64,000 nucleotides of DNA from Diphasiastrum complanatum (taxonomy: Eukaryota; Streptophyta; Lycopodiopsida; Lycopodiales; Lycopodiaceae): contig CM055100.1 of the NCBI GenBank assembly GCA_029204225.1, positions 4,328,111 to 4,392,110 on the forward strand, written 5' to 3'. The translations under genes and the position numbers were made by a program. Below the pieces are notes generated by a model. It made no database searches and had not been told where the DNA came from. It saw only the letters and a list, made by a program, of their open reading frames with translations. Shown one piece after another: positions 30,241 to 42,059 of the stretch (within the stretch, counting starts at the first letter, position 1; each line of letters starts with the position of its first letter).

Positions 30241-30700
30241 GGAGCTCCAGCTTCAGATTCCTACAGTGAATAAATTCCTTCTGATTTTCGAAGCTGAAAA
30301 CACAACCGACGCTTCATGGACCATTACCAGAGGCTGGAGGCAGCGGCCGCAAGAGCAAAGCAAGCTGAGGCCAGTTTGCCATGTTTGAGAAAGCTCTGAC
30401 CAAATCAGCGATGGCGAAATCACTGCCAAAAACAGGCTGGTGCATGCAAAAGCATCGATCGAAATGCATGCGAACGATTAAAATATAATGAGAAGGCGCT
30501 GGAGCGATCGGAGAAGCAGATTCGAGAGAACAACGTGAGCATTTTCGTGCTTTGCTTACACGTGAACTAAGTCCAAAAACAGTATATCATCTATAGATGG
30601 CCATATTCCCTTTTTTTTCCTTTCTTAGGCCAAATATCTTGGACCAACACACACGTGGCTTTGTTTCCTATCAGCACACACCTTAGATCTCACATTTTTT
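30241..30700 (-). promoter_or_regulatory. Upstream region of the AVT3-like gene with ACGTG sites
   Basis: The 5' UTR and promoter should lie here. CACACGTGGC (30650-30659) and ACACGTGAAC (30558-30567) are G-box/ABRE-type motifs bound by plant bZIP or bHLH factors. A clear TATA box could not be fixed. Confidence 0.35.
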
Positions 30701-31254
30701 TTTAGCTTTGTCGCGTTAGCAGTAAGATATTGTGATCATTTGCTAAAAGATGAGATGTCGGTCTTAGGTGAGTTTGAGCATTAAAACAACCTTTTTTTTA
30801 AAAAAATTAATTGCAATCTTCGTTGTTTTGTTCGCTTTTCTAACAATTTAATTGTTTGGCATAAGGCGAAGCATAAGGCAAAGCTTCTCGTGATGTACTG
30901 ATCACCTTGATTTTTGTTGACGCACTTTCAACCACACAATTTTTTCCATTACCTTGCAAAAGGCAGTACTGTGTTAGAGCTAGTCAATGGAGGTTCTACA
31001 AAAGTTAACATTAAAGTCAATGTCTTAAATTATAAGGGTAGGTGTGCACAAAAATCTCTGTCGCATTGCTAAGGGCTTTATTGAAAGAATTTTGTCCTTT
31101 AGATGCACCTCTATATGCAAGTCATATATAGCAAAACTTCGTGTCTCCTAACTTTTTATTGCCAGCATGCCCACCCTTTAGATGCACCTTCATATGCAAG
31201 CCCTAAATAGCAAAATATTTACATCCCTCCCTTGTATTCATCCTTAGGCTCTCA
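30701..31254. other. No gene; short direct repeat
   Basis: A ~45 bp phrase (CCTTTAGATGCACCT...ATATGCAAG) occurs at 31096 and 31175. Nothing else recognised. Confidence 0.4.
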
Positions 31255-31402
31255 ATTTACAAATCCCTTTAATTGAACACTCACCATCATTGGCCGTGGA
31301 GATAATTTTCTTGTCACCTTAAAATGCCATCAATGAAAAGAAATACTCTTTGTGAAATGTCATATGTGAGCTTGATCCACTATCAATCCACCAAGGGTGC
31401 AA
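31255..31402 (-). pseudogene. copia protease fragment
   Basis: Minus translation reads WWIDSGSSSHMTFHKEYFFSL, then after a stop NDGECSIKGI, matching the protease region of the copia clade at 3756-4289 and 58300-58460. Only about 45 codons remain and the flanks are not recognisably copia. Confidence 0.7.
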
Positions 31403-34400
31403 AATCAACAAGGTAAAGAAGTTGGAAATGGAAAAGACAACTCAAAAGGTGGGGAGTGATAGACAACAACAAAATGGAAAGTATATGGATTAAAAATGGG
31501 TGATGGAGGACTGTGTGGATGGACATTGAAATGCAAATGGATACAATGCAAAACAGAAGAAAAGATGAGAGGGAGATGGGCACGAGGTGGTTGGTTGGGC
31601 GATAGAGTGTTATGCAAAATCATGCAAAATGGGCAGTAAATAGTCAACTGAGTGGGTGCTAATCCTCCTTCAATCAATGATGTAAAATATGCAAAATGTA
31701 GATCCGTATGCTGAAAATCCAATCTTTAGATGGAAGTCCTCTTGGAGAAAAATGCTGATGAAAAGCTTTTCCAATTAAAGCACTAGAAAATGCAAAAGGT
31801 TACACTCAGAACATTTGCCAAAATAGCTACCAAAAAATATAACTGCTGCTAAAATAGCCGCCGAAAATAACCTACCAAATTTTGTTTTTTGGCGAGGCCA
31901 CCAAGTTACGTTGAAGCTAAAGATCCGCCAAGGAAAGTGCTCAGGTACCAAGTTACAAATAGATTCACATCATATCAATAGCTAAGTTAAGAAAGCAGCT
32001 CATAAGCAAGAACTAACCTTAGAAAGTGGCGAAGAGAATGCCTAAGGAGACTAAAGAGAGAGATCAATATCAGCAACTAAGAAATGATGACAATAATTCC
32101 TACTTATAGCCACAAGAAGGCCATAAATTGGAGCCTTCCACATGATAACATAATGTCGGTGAACCTACTCAAAATGGATAAGGAGGGATAATAGTGTGCC
32201 CTCCTACAAGAGGCGCCCCCCCACTCCAATATCATATGGCCAAGTACCTAATAAATAAATGGGGCCAAAGGCCAATACATTAGTAAAAGTGCCTATGGGC
32301 CTACTGATGCATAACAATAAAGTAATAAAGAAGGACAAGATAAATGTAATGAGCCGAGTCCATAATTGTTCTCCACAACAGTTTTTATAGGAATTGCAAT
32401 TTGAAGGATGAAAATGAAAAATTGTGCATGTTAAGAAATTGGAAACAAACAATTAGCTTCCAAAGAATTCAATAAAAACAATAGATGCAAGTTGAGAACC
32501 ACCTCTCATGAAAAAAAATTAAGATCATTTTTGTTTAAAGTTCATATTTAAAAGAATTTGTTTTTTTTAGAACCATGTTTCTTTTTTTGTTCTAGCAAAA
32601 CAAAATCCTCTCTCATCCAACTATGACACAATCATGACACGGCGAAGTCAAGGAAACTTTGGCCATATTAAAGTGCTTAAAATTAGTTCATAACATATAA
32701 AATATACTCTGAACCATAGCTTTCTAACTAATATGTTATATTATGGCATACAAATTCAATGTAAGATGTATTTACAATTTGTCACATAATCAAGTTAACA
32801 AGTTATAATCTTTGGTAAATTTAAAAGTCTAAAAGTTTAAACTTCAGGACTAGGTTATATCTTTAGATTTTAGAGGTTGAAATTAAAGTTATAAGGTACA
32901 CAGAAGGGTAGAGCCTGCTTTACTAAGATAACTTACAAAGTAAGTTTTCACCTATAATGCAACTTGGAATGAACCTCACACCTGCCATTATAGTGGATAA
33001 GGAGCAGTGAGCCTCGAGGGCAAGTTTCCTCATAAGTCACCATAATGAAAGGTGCAAGCCCATTCTAGGGTGTATTGATTTTTGTTTGCCAGTTTTGGCT
33101 ACTTGTACACCATAATGGAGTATGTATGCCACCCTTAAACTGTGTGTAGACCATAATGAGCCTATAGAAAAATTAACTAGCCTATTATGCCATGATTTAA
33201 CTTTTTCATTTTAAAATAGAAACAATATACTTTCCTCTACCATTCATGGCAATGACCCTTTCATCTATAATTTAGAAAGGCTACAAAAATCATGATGAGA
33301 AGTCCACCTTTTTTAGAATCTCCATCCTCTTCTCTTTTCCCTTCTAAAACCCCCTCCCTTTTGCACATTCACATTCATTGGTTTCCACAAGAATCAAGAT
33401 CAAAATCCAAGTTGATCCACGTAGATATAATCAGATTTAGCAGATCAACAATCCTTCTTCCTGATCAACAATAACCATAATTCACCATGATCAATATCCA
33501 AGCCGATCCAAGCATATTCATGCCAACTCCAATCAAGCATATCAATGCAGATCATCGATTCTCTAACTATTATTCAATGTCAGTCAACTTGATAGATGTG
33601 TGATTCTTCTTGTAGGATCTTTAATTATGAAGCCCCTACAAGAAAAAAGCCACATCTACCAACCATCTACCAACACTCTATCCGCAATCTATTACCAAAG
33701 TACCAACACTTCACACTAGGCGACAATGCACTAGACCAGCTTCAACACATACAAAAACAATGGTAGTGTGGGACTAGCATCAAAATATTGTAGGGGCATG
33801 TTGGCCATCTATAGTACCATGCAATGCCCAATACACAAAGCATGTAAATAAATAATGAGAGCTCATATAGCCTCAATAAATAACTAATGAGAGCTCATAT
33901 AGCCTCAATTTTGTAAAGTTATAGTTAAATAAAATCTATACATTGCATAATGATGCATTTGTATTGTGCAAAGTGCCAATATCTACAAATATGCCATGAA
34001 TTGTTAAAAAGAATAAGCGGCTATTTTTTATTAAGTGTGCCTTGAAGCACAAAGTAGGAATCACAAAAGCATTGTAAAGTCAAATTCCTTGCAAAATAAA
34101 TCAAATCAAGTTAGCTTAGACTCTCAAGTTTTAGAAATGAGCCAATAGCTAATTGCCATTTCAACACTTATGGACTCTATCATTCTTCATAATGAGAGAG
34201 ACGAAGCCAAGAAAATACAAAAAGAAGGTTTTGACAAAAGATAATGACGAAGTTATCTTTCAGATCCTATTAGAAAGCTAGGAATCTTGACTTTAGTGAA
34301 TCTCTGAGAGGAGAGTCCATTTCAGACGTGTCAATTCAACATGTTTATATGTCATTCATAACTGAGTGTTCAATCTGTAAATCCAAATGATCATAGGAAA

Positions 34401-35047
34401 TGCAATTGTAAGTATTTAGATTATTGCAGTTTTACCTTTATTTTATCCAACAAAATTTCAATTTGTATTTTTAATCTCATACTTTGTTGTATTTTGCATT
34501 TATATCCATCAAATATAAATGAATGGGAGCCCACACAGTCCATCGCCAGTATATTGGATGTCATACATTCAAATATAGAAAAATTGCAGTATTAAGGGAG
34601 ATCTCCAAAAGAATTTGCTAATAGTGGTATCTAATTTTATGAATCACTTTACATTTCATATATGCATAGAAGCTTTGAAACTCTTGAGGTCATTCCACTT
34701 CCGAAATTGGACAGTGACAAATGGATTATTCTTAACAGCACTGAATCATTTTGATGCAAGCTCTTTATTGATGTCAAATTCAATGAAAATAAGTACTGGA
34801 TCCAGACATATTTGATTAAATTGGATTACTTCTGTGAATGTATTTATTGATTTTTTTTCAAATGCAAATGTGCATAGAACACCGAGTTTATTTGTTTGTG
34901 AAGATTTGTCAGAGGATACCTTGTCAGAGCTTATGAACAAAGGTTGGAACTGCAAATCAAATGGAGATATATAGTGTCGAATAAAAAAGGAATCCATTTG
35001 CTTTCGATATCAAATTCAAAGGAAAATGTTGAGTCTTAATTTTAGCT
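31403..35047. other. Intergenic stretch without a supported gene
   Basis: AT-rich DNA with no coherent ORF, LTR pair or primer site. A 32 bp unit (ATGAGAGCTCATATAGCCTC) is doubled at 33855-33918. The part near 31950-32450 has a promoter-like look but no identifiable element ends. Confidence 0.4.
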
Positions 35048-35640
35048 TTGGATTTGAAAATAGCATTTAATGAACATTCTACACACAAAATTACAAGATA
35101 TCACAAGTATAGTGCACCAACAGATAGTAGAACCCAAAGAGAACCATGTATAAGCATGAATGGGGTAAGAGACTCCTCTTCCCACGAGTTACATAATTTT
35201 ATAGCAGGTCCAAACCTAAATTCAAACTTTGGTTTCCCTCCATATTGAAAAACCCTACTATTATTGTGACTAGATTCAATGTCTCTACTACTCAAATTGA
35301 ATCTCTCCAAAACTCATATTCTACACTTTTCAAAAGTGTTTATTCATATGATTTTAGACTAATATAACTTTGAAAAGTCAAACTCTAAGTCTAATATGAA
35401 ATTGGCCTCAAATGCCATATAGACAAATGTAGCAAATTTGACTAGTTGAAATCTCTCACATGGCCCTGGATAAAAATGATATGATCTTTCTCCTTCAACC
35501 TATTCCAATGCACAAAGCACTCTTCTGAAATACAACAAATGTTTCCAAAATGAAATTACAAAGATATGGAACCTCTCAATTCTCTTCTTGCAGTTATATC
35601 TAGCAAATCAACACATAGAATGTATAAACCATGTATAGAT
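35048..35640 (-). mobile_element. Deletion relic of the 5610-6243 copia family (LTR plus leader)
   Basis: 35048-35460 follows 5840-6243 (shared phrases TAGAACCCAAAGAGAACCATG-type, AGTGTTTATT, TTGAAATCTCTCACA). Right after, 35495-35640 follows 5035-5160, the leader before gag (CCAATGCACAAAGCACTC, AAGATATGGAACCTCTCA). So 3' LTR and leader are joined with all coding DNA lost. The primer site and 5' LTR have been replaced by gypsy sequence beginning near 35645. Confidence 0.7.
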
Positions 35641-35656
35641 GTCAATGTCTGCTATG

Positions 35657-35960
35657 TCAAGTCCAGTGTAACATCCTCAAGAGATGCAAACCAAGTAACA
35701 CCAAGGATAAGATCATAACGCTCCATAGGAATAATGTAAAGATCTGGTTGTCCAAAAAAATCTCCAATGCGGTATGATAAACCCTGAAACATCTAAGAAC
35801 TAGGAAAAGAGTGTGAACTGGCAACCTCAATTGTGAGAGGCTATGGAGCAGGAACAGGTGAAGCATGGATCCGACTGGTGATATAACTATTGATAAAAGA
35901 ATGAGTGTTGTCGGTATCAACTAAAGCAATATACTCACGACCAGTAATGCGTACACGTAA
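35657..35960 (-). pseudogene. gypsy aspartic protease
   Basis: GREYIALVDTDNTHSFIN is the retropepsin entry (normally ALVDSGATHNFI); the DSG triad here reads DTD, so the Gly is lost. About 60 residues on, PMERYDLILGVTWFASL is the second conserved strand (ILGMDWL). One stop lies between (near 35850). The protein would be an inactive protease. Confidence 0.75.
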
Positions 35961-36129
35961 CCGAATGAAACGAGGACCAGGACGCCGTGTCCAAGTAGCA
36001 TAGGCAAGTTGAGCATGGCACGTAGCAGGAATTAAATTAGTGGAGGCTCAAGAGATAGGTCAGGCTCATCAGAAATATGAATGTAGATATCAAAATCATC
36101 TAGAGTAGTGCCCTCATGGTAAAACAAAC

Positions 36130-37193
36130 AATAGTAGTAGTAGGGAGGGACTGATGGAAATCACGGGTCAGGACTCTTACAACAAAAGCAAAGATGCTTT
36201 TGCTGAAGGTCAGCGAACTCTATAGATGTGTAAGGTCGGACAAAAGCTGAACGAGGGGTCAGAGGGGGCAATAGAAGGAGCCAGAACAGAAGGGGAAGGT
36301 CTACATAGAGGTGGACGTAGTGAAAAAAGATGAAGCAGAAGGACAGGGTCGGGAGAAGCAGGAAGGAAGGATGTCAAAGTACTTATGCTGTAAAGTACTG
36401 GCAAGAGACATCGCCTCAACAAGTGTGAGAGGACGTAAGGAAAAAACATCATAACGTAAGGCACCACGAAGCGCAACAATGTAATGAGAAATAAGCTCAG
36501 TGGGCTGGAGATCTATGAAAAAATAAGAAAACTCCATAAACTGATCTATATAGGAAGCAAGATCACTGGTCTGAGTGAGACTACGGAATGTATCATGCTA
36601 GCAGTTGAGCCACTGATGATCAATCATAGCATGACGGAGGTCATGATGAAAGTTAGGCCATATATGGAGCCCTTCCCAATCAGATCAGTTTGATAGACCC
36701 GCCACCACGTGGCAGCGCATCCATCTAAGTGTAAAACAACCAACTGGATCTTCTAAGGATCAGTCTTAGGATAGATCTGAGAATATGTGTCAAACTTAGC
36801 AAACCAATTCTCTAATAAGTTCTCGTCAGAGGAATCGAGATATGTAGCAAGTTGTACCCTATCACGAAAATCTCGGGCAAAGTATTGTGCAGAAACTAAG
36901 GGATGTGGAAAAAAACTAGGAGATGGGTTAGGTGGAAGGAACTAACCACCACCAGTCTAACTAGCCGAAGAAGATGGAAATCCAAATGGAGAGAGAGTAG
37001 CAAATGAAGAATAAGCAGGAGCTTTACTAGGACCATGGGGCTGTAAAGAATCAATCTGTGACTGCATAGTGGCAAAGTCGGTCATAACCATATCTAGGCG
37101 AAGAACGAGGCCAAAAAGGGTATCATCCATGTGACGAAATTGATCGGATAGGTTCTCCTAAACAGTCTCACTCAGGGTAGGTGAATGTGCCAT
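36130..37193 (-). pseudogene. gypsy Gag
   Basis: From MAHSPTLSE (37193) the reading frame, with stops, gives an N-terminal helix (RLDMVMTDFATMQSQ), then the Retrotrans_gag domain: ENWFAKFDTYSQIYP, LHLDGCAATWWRVYQ, LASYIDQFMEFSYFF and ELISHYIVALRGALRYDV. The W.....F segment and YI..F repeat are the domain's hallmarks. At 36180-36230 QQKHLCFCCKS resembles the start of the gypsy CCHC knuckle. In-frame stops occur at several places (for example near 36770 and 36945). Confidence 0.8.
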
Positions 37194-38105
37194 AATGAGA
37201 AAACTACGAAATGCGAGACAAGACGCTAATCAAGTGGACGAACTGAAGGGGAGAACATAATTCATTACAACATGTATGCCAATAAATAGACGTGACAAAT
37301 AGTGTAAGTAGTACCTCGCAACTACAAATGAAAGCGTGCTGAAAATGGTAGTAAGATGAAAAGATATCAGGCAGCCACCAAATAGAGATTAGAGGGGCTT
37401 GCAAAAGCAACCAAATAATGAGAGAGAAAAAAATGTAACAAATAGTGGAGTAGATGGTTGGAAAATGGATAGCCAAATAAGGAAGGGTGCCAAAAAGAGA
37501 GGGTTAGGCCGCCAGCAAGCAAGGCTAGAAAATCAGTAGAAAGAAGATGGAGACGATCCAAAGAGGGGTGGGTTAAGAAATAGTGCAAATAGGTTGAGTT
37601 GTGGACAACAAACGGAAAGTAAAATAGGGTTCTAGAAGTAGGTGAGGGTGGGCAAAATGGGCAATAGTAGAGTGCGAGTCCTCTTCCAAATGATAGTGAT
37701 AATTTGCAAAACAAGTGGAGAGAGAGAGAGCTGAAAATTCAAGCTGAAAATGGGTGCTGGGTAGCAGCTAGTAAGATCCACAAATGTCCTGCAAAATTAT
37801 GGAAAAACTGAAAATGGTGATGAAGTAGGGCGCTGGACAGCCTCCAAACAATCAGCAAAGTGGACAACAAATTGGTGGAGAAATCTGTCAAAGATGGCAA
37901 GGTAGTAGGGCGCTGGGCAGTAGCTACCAAAATTCGCACATAACCTGAAAAAAAATGAAGAAAATCGTTGAAAATGGGGATGAAGTAGGGTGCTGGGACA
38001 GCCTCCAATCAATCCACAAAATGGGCAGCAAATCGGTGGAGAAAATCAATGAAAGTGACAAGTAGTAGGGCACTGGCTAGCCTCTACCAAATCTATCGGA
38101 ACCTA
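37194..38105 (-). repeat. Upstream region of the gypsy gag with ~160 bp repeats
   Basis: From 37740 to 38090 a phrase like GAAGTAGGGCGCTGG, GCCTCCAA and AAATTGGTGGAGAAA recurs at 37820 and 37982, with shorter partial copies (AGTAGGGCGCTGGGCAGTAGC) at 37750, 37905 and 38060. It likely belongs to the LTR or leader of the gag relic, but no primer site was found. Confidence 0.5.
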
Positions 38106-38109
38106 GGCT

Positions 38110-38470
38110 GGAGAGAAGTAGTTTGTAGATAGTTTCCTACAATGCTCCGATATTGAGGTTGTAAGCCATATATATAGCATTGTACAAGATATACTTCTGC
38201 ATAATCAAATACTGGGACCATTTGTTGGAATTCTCTATTGTACTCAGCAACTGTAGTTGTCTGGTCCAAAAAACATCATTGGATGAAGTCAGATCGATTG
38301 AAGATCTGTCTACAAACTCTTTTGAAAGTTAACCAGTTCTCAAGAAGGAAGTCGTGAACGATGTTCCACCATGACTGAACACGTCCTTGGAAACCTGATG
38401 AGGCAAAGAAAACCATACTATTGTCATCAATACCTCCACTATAGTAGAAGTTATAATCCAAATCTTCTAG
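38110..38470 (-). pseudogene. Second gypsy gag fragment, minus
   Basis: Reads SSGFQGRVQSWWNIVHDF, LTFKRVCRQIFN, then after a stop TTTVAEYNREFQQMV and VYLVQCYIYGLQP. This is the Retrotrans_gag core (A..WW.......W..F...F...F, then Y..EF..L). It is a different gag from that at 36130-37193 and has one in-frame stop at 38276. Confidence 0.75.
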
Positions 38471-38589
38471 CCATCGACTACAACGAGACTTTCAGTCCAA
38501 TAGTCATTTCTTTCAGACTGATTGTCAGTAATAAGCCCATAGCTTTTACAAAGCAAAGATAGCTTCTTGAGCATGTAATTTAGTCCTAA

Positions 38590-39300
38590 TGCAGCCCATG
38601 GTTTGGAGTACCACTTAACCAGCAACACATGGCATTATCAGTCCCACCAAGGCTAGCAAACAATCAAGTGGCCCCAAGTGAACTTGACAGCATCAAAGCA
38701 CGATGTTCCATCCCAACCTGAGCAGCAATAGTGGTATGGGCCTGATGAGCCATACATCGATCCGGCCATCAATGAGTACTTTGCTACATATGCTACCCAA
38801 CCTCAATGCTAAGGTGGAAGAATCTACGGTTGGGCATAGAATCGTCGAATGTCCTCACAAGGACATGTACACACCCTTCTATCAAGAGTATGGATATGGA
38901 CATTGCTACAAGAATTTCCAACTAAGAGCTGGAGCTAGTGAACCATTGTACTTGATCACGTTGCGATCAACTTCAGCTTCAGAAAGGTCACCACAAACCT
39001 CTCCCCTTCTCCATATTCTTGTGCTAGTAGTCAAACGAGCACAAAAACAGAAGGAGGTGGCATCATCATCACCACCATTAGTATCAATAGCTAAAGATCA
39101 ACCTTCGATGGTAGGACCATATCATAATGCCAAGGAAGAAGGACGACAATATTAGAGAATCCTCCATCGGATATAGGAACCCTAGGCAGAAGAAGCTGCA
39201 CAAGCCAAAGTGAAACTTGCAGTACCTCTGGCCACAAAAGTTCCAACACCACCAATAGGCTCGCCACTAAGAACAAATCTAAATGATTGTTTGCGTCGTC
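38590..39300 (+). pseudogene. Poorly preserved gypsy gag/linker region
   Basis: A 150-residue open frame (38703-39155) shows no convincing domain; other frames are broken. Only its position before RT suggests gag or protease-linker origin. Confidence 0.3.
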
Positions 39301-39319
39301 ACGAAGTACCTTTCTAAAT

Positions 39320-40170
39320 GGCAGATCCTGTGGCTACGTAGTTTGTTGATGGAATACCGAGACTATTTTATGTGGTCATACAAAGATCTAAAGGGTATAC
39401 CACCATAGTCCAGGATACCATACCCTTAGTGGATGGAGCAGTCCCCAAGGTGAACCATTACTACCACTACAATCCTAATTATACGGAGCTCGTCAAATAG
39501 GAGTTGAATAAGTTGTTGGACGTCGATTTCATTTATCAAATTGAGTATACGAAATGGGTATCGCCAATAGTCATAGTACCTAGAAAAAATGGCAAAATGT
39601 AGATATGTGTAATCTAAAGGCACTAAATGTGGTTATAAAGAAGGATCACTTCCATCTACCCTTCATGAAGAGTGTCCTAGATCATGTATAACAGGAGCAT
39701 AAGCTTAAAGTTTTTAGGACGGCATCAACGGCTCCAATAAAGTGAAAATTGCATCTGAAGACCAACACAAGACAACATTTGCCAAAGAATGGAAAACTTA
39801 TGCCTATAAGATAATGCCATTCGGATTTTGCAATGCCCCCAATACCTTCCAAAGAGTTATGCAAGCGACATTGAAAGAGTACCTGCAAAAGTGTTTGGAG
39901 ATCTTCTTGGATAATTTGTGCATGCACAGGCCTAATTCAGGGCACTTATCTCATCTGGAGAAGGTGTTGATTCAATGTTGCATGTTACAGATATCTTTGA
40001 ACCCAAAAAAGTGTCAATTTTGGGTGACACATGGCCTCATTTTAGGCCACATCGTATCAAGACATGGAATCACCACTGATCTTTCAAAGATAAGGGTCAT
40101 TGTTGATCTGCCACCACAAGGGATGATTTGTGAAGTCTACATTTTCCTGGGCCACACTAACTATTATTAG
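39320..40170 (+). pseudogene. gypsy reverse transcriptase, altered active site
   Basis: Recognisable blocks are YFMWSYKDLKGIPP (the FAW...D.PGI motif), PKVNHYYHYNP, ELNKLLDVDFIYQIEYTKWVSPIVIVPRKNGK, and, from 39742, KTTFAKEWKTYAYKIMPFGFCNAPNTFQR. The catalytic YxDD box reads FLDN at 39907-39918, with the second Asp changed to Asn, so polymerisation would be abolished even without the stops near 39500, 39600 and 39690. CQFWVTHGLILGHIVSRHGI is the usual end of RT. Confidence 0.85.
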
Positions 40171-40189
40171 ATTTTTATCTTGGATTTTG

Positions 40190-40900
40190 CGAAGTTAGCA
40201 AGGCCAATCTACAAGCTTACCATGGAACCACATTGAACGGAAGAAGCCATATAGGCTTTCCAAAAACTAAATGATGCCTTAGCGCCGACCACCCAATTGG
40301 ACAATGGAATTCCTTGTGATACGGATGCATCAAAGTATGCAGTTGGAGCTATCTTGAGCCAGCCTCGAGATTGCAAAAAAGATTTTCCAATCCGATTTGC
40401 AATTGCCAGCCAATAGCTTAGTGAATTAGAAATGAATTATTCAACCATAGAGCAAGAAGCCCTAGTGATGATTTTTGCGGTCAACAAGTCTTTTGCACTT
40501 CCATCAACCCTTGTTATATCTGGTAAATAAAACTTTCAACACAAGGCAAATAACCTGATGATTACTTTTGTTGTTAGATTTTGATTTTAGGATCGTGATA
40601 CGCAAGGGGAAGCAGCACTACATGGCAGATCATGTATCGCAGATCAAAGAAAAGGAAACCACATTCCAACCTGATGACGAACTGCTAGATGTTGTCTTGT
40701 TTTATATTTACATAGTACCAGAATGGGCTGCAAACATTATTGAATATTTAATGCGGGGCCAACCATACAAGAATTTACCAAAGGCGAAACATCCTAAGTT
40801 GATACTTAGAGCCAAACTTTACCAACTGATTGTCGGCCAGTTATATCGACAAGGATCAGATAACATCCTCACCAAGATACTGGTGGTCGCCCGTTTATAA
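40190..40900 (+). pseudogene. gypsy RNase H and linker
   Basis: CDTDASKYAVGAILSQP carries the first catalytic Asp and ELEMNYSTIEQEALVMIFAVNK the catalytic Glu. The final part (IRKGKQHYMADHVSQIKE) lies in a second frame from 40568. The middle, normally TDH..L, is damaged. Linker residues to 40900 (KLILRAKLYQLIVGQLYRQG) match the stretch before the integrase zinc finger. Confidence 0.8.
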
Positions 40901-41545
40901 GGACATGGAAGTATACCTAAGAAAATGTGATGTATGCCAATGATCCATAAGACCGACTAGAATGAATTATGATTTGCTATATTCGGTCATGACTCAAACG
41001 CCATTTGAGAAGTGGAGATTGTTTTATATTGGTCCCATCCATCTAGCAACAAAAAGCTCGCAAGCTCGATATATTATCGTGGCTACCAATTATCTAACCA
41101 AATGGGTAGAAGCCAAGGCGGTATGAGTGGCTGATGCCAGGACTACTGCCAAATTTCTATATGAACATATCATTGTGCGCTTCGAATGCCCGGTTGAGAT
41201 AGTCAGTGATCGCAGAAGTCATTTTGTCAATGAAATCATGAAGGCTCTATTGGAAAATTCTTCATGATCCAACTATTCAGCATGCCATATTATCCTCTAG
41301 GTAACGGGCAGGCAGAATCATCCAATAAGATCTTGTGTAGCGTTATTACAAAAACGGTCGAAGCTAGTAGATATGATTGGAAACATAAGCTACTATACTA
41401 CTTTATGGGCATTTAGGATAGCATATAAGGCTAGCACAGATCAGACAACATTTCAACTGGTTTATGGTCAAGATGCGATAATGTCAGTGGAGTTTTTGGT
41501 ACCATCATTGAGGGTTGCAACCACACAACGTCTATGAAAAGTTAT
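40900..41545 (+). pseudogene. gypsy integrase core
   Basis: Zinc-finger half YLRKCDVCQ is followed by WRLFYIGPIHLATKSSQARYIIVATNYLTKWVEAKAV; the first catalytic Asp position (usually GxDFxGP) reads YIGP, so Asp is lost. IVSDRRSHFVNEI holds the second Asp. The third motif (GQAESSNK) is reached after a frameshift near 41265. Stops interrupt it. Confidence 0.8.
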
Positions 41546-41549
41546 GATG

Positions 41550-42059
41550 CACGTGATGGATCTTTGATTTTGGGCCTATTTGATCAACACATCTAGAAAT
41601 AGCTAGAAGGTAGAAAATAAAAATACAATAAGGTATTTTCCCTGCCTATACAACAACAGTAGCCTATTGTCCTTCACACACGTGGATTCAAGATCTACAA
41701 GAAAATCAACATTCTACACGTAGAAACTCAAGATACATGTGAAAATGACATGAGATGGACATAGAATCAACAAAGATGAGTTCTCCTTGTATAATAAGAG
41801 AAAAAAGATCAGTTCTCCAAGCTGGTACAACTATTTATAATAGCCATAATGTCATTTGGCCCTATACTCCAACTATGCCCTGAAATGGCAACTTCTAGGT
41901 ACTTTATCAAAAACCTATAAATTATGGTCCAAATGCAATGTACCAAAATTGACCAATAAGAATGGGTCCAAACATGATCTCATCCACTTATGTACTTATT
42001 AAAAATAATAATAACACTATTTAGAGCCTTATTGACAAATATGAGACTATTTCTATGTT
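41550..42059 (-). repeat. Decayed copia LTR relic
   Basis: Shares ordered phrases with 20600-20890: TTCACACACGTGGATTCA, a CTATTTATAATAG box near 41830, CTCCAAGCT and GGCAACTTCTAGGT. It lies exactly between two gypsy remnants. Ends not defined. Confidence 0.5.

Larger units (their letters stand above)
35645..37193 (-). mobile_element. Ty3/gypsy gag-protease relic, minus
   Basis: Gag begins at the ATG at 37193 and proceeds leftwards through the retrotransposon Gag domain to a partial zinc knuckle and an aspartic protease. No RT, RNase H or integrase of this copy is present; the protease end abuts a copia relic at 35640. Several in-frame stops show it is old. Confidence 0.8.
38480..41545 (+). 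mobile_element. Degenerate Ty3/gypsy element, plus strand
   Basis: Reading rightwards: a poorly preserved gag or linker region (38590-39300), RT (39320-40170), RNase H (40190-40640), linker (40640-40900) and integrase core (40900-41545). No LTR was recognised. Stops and frameshifts are frequent. It starts next to an oppositely oriented gypsy gag fragment and ends at a copia LTR relic. Confidence 0.85.

Noticed and set aside
36210-38012. Several minus and plus frames with Ser/Leu/Phe-rich translations
   Set aside because: Alternative frames of the gypsy gag and of its upstream repeats, without domains.
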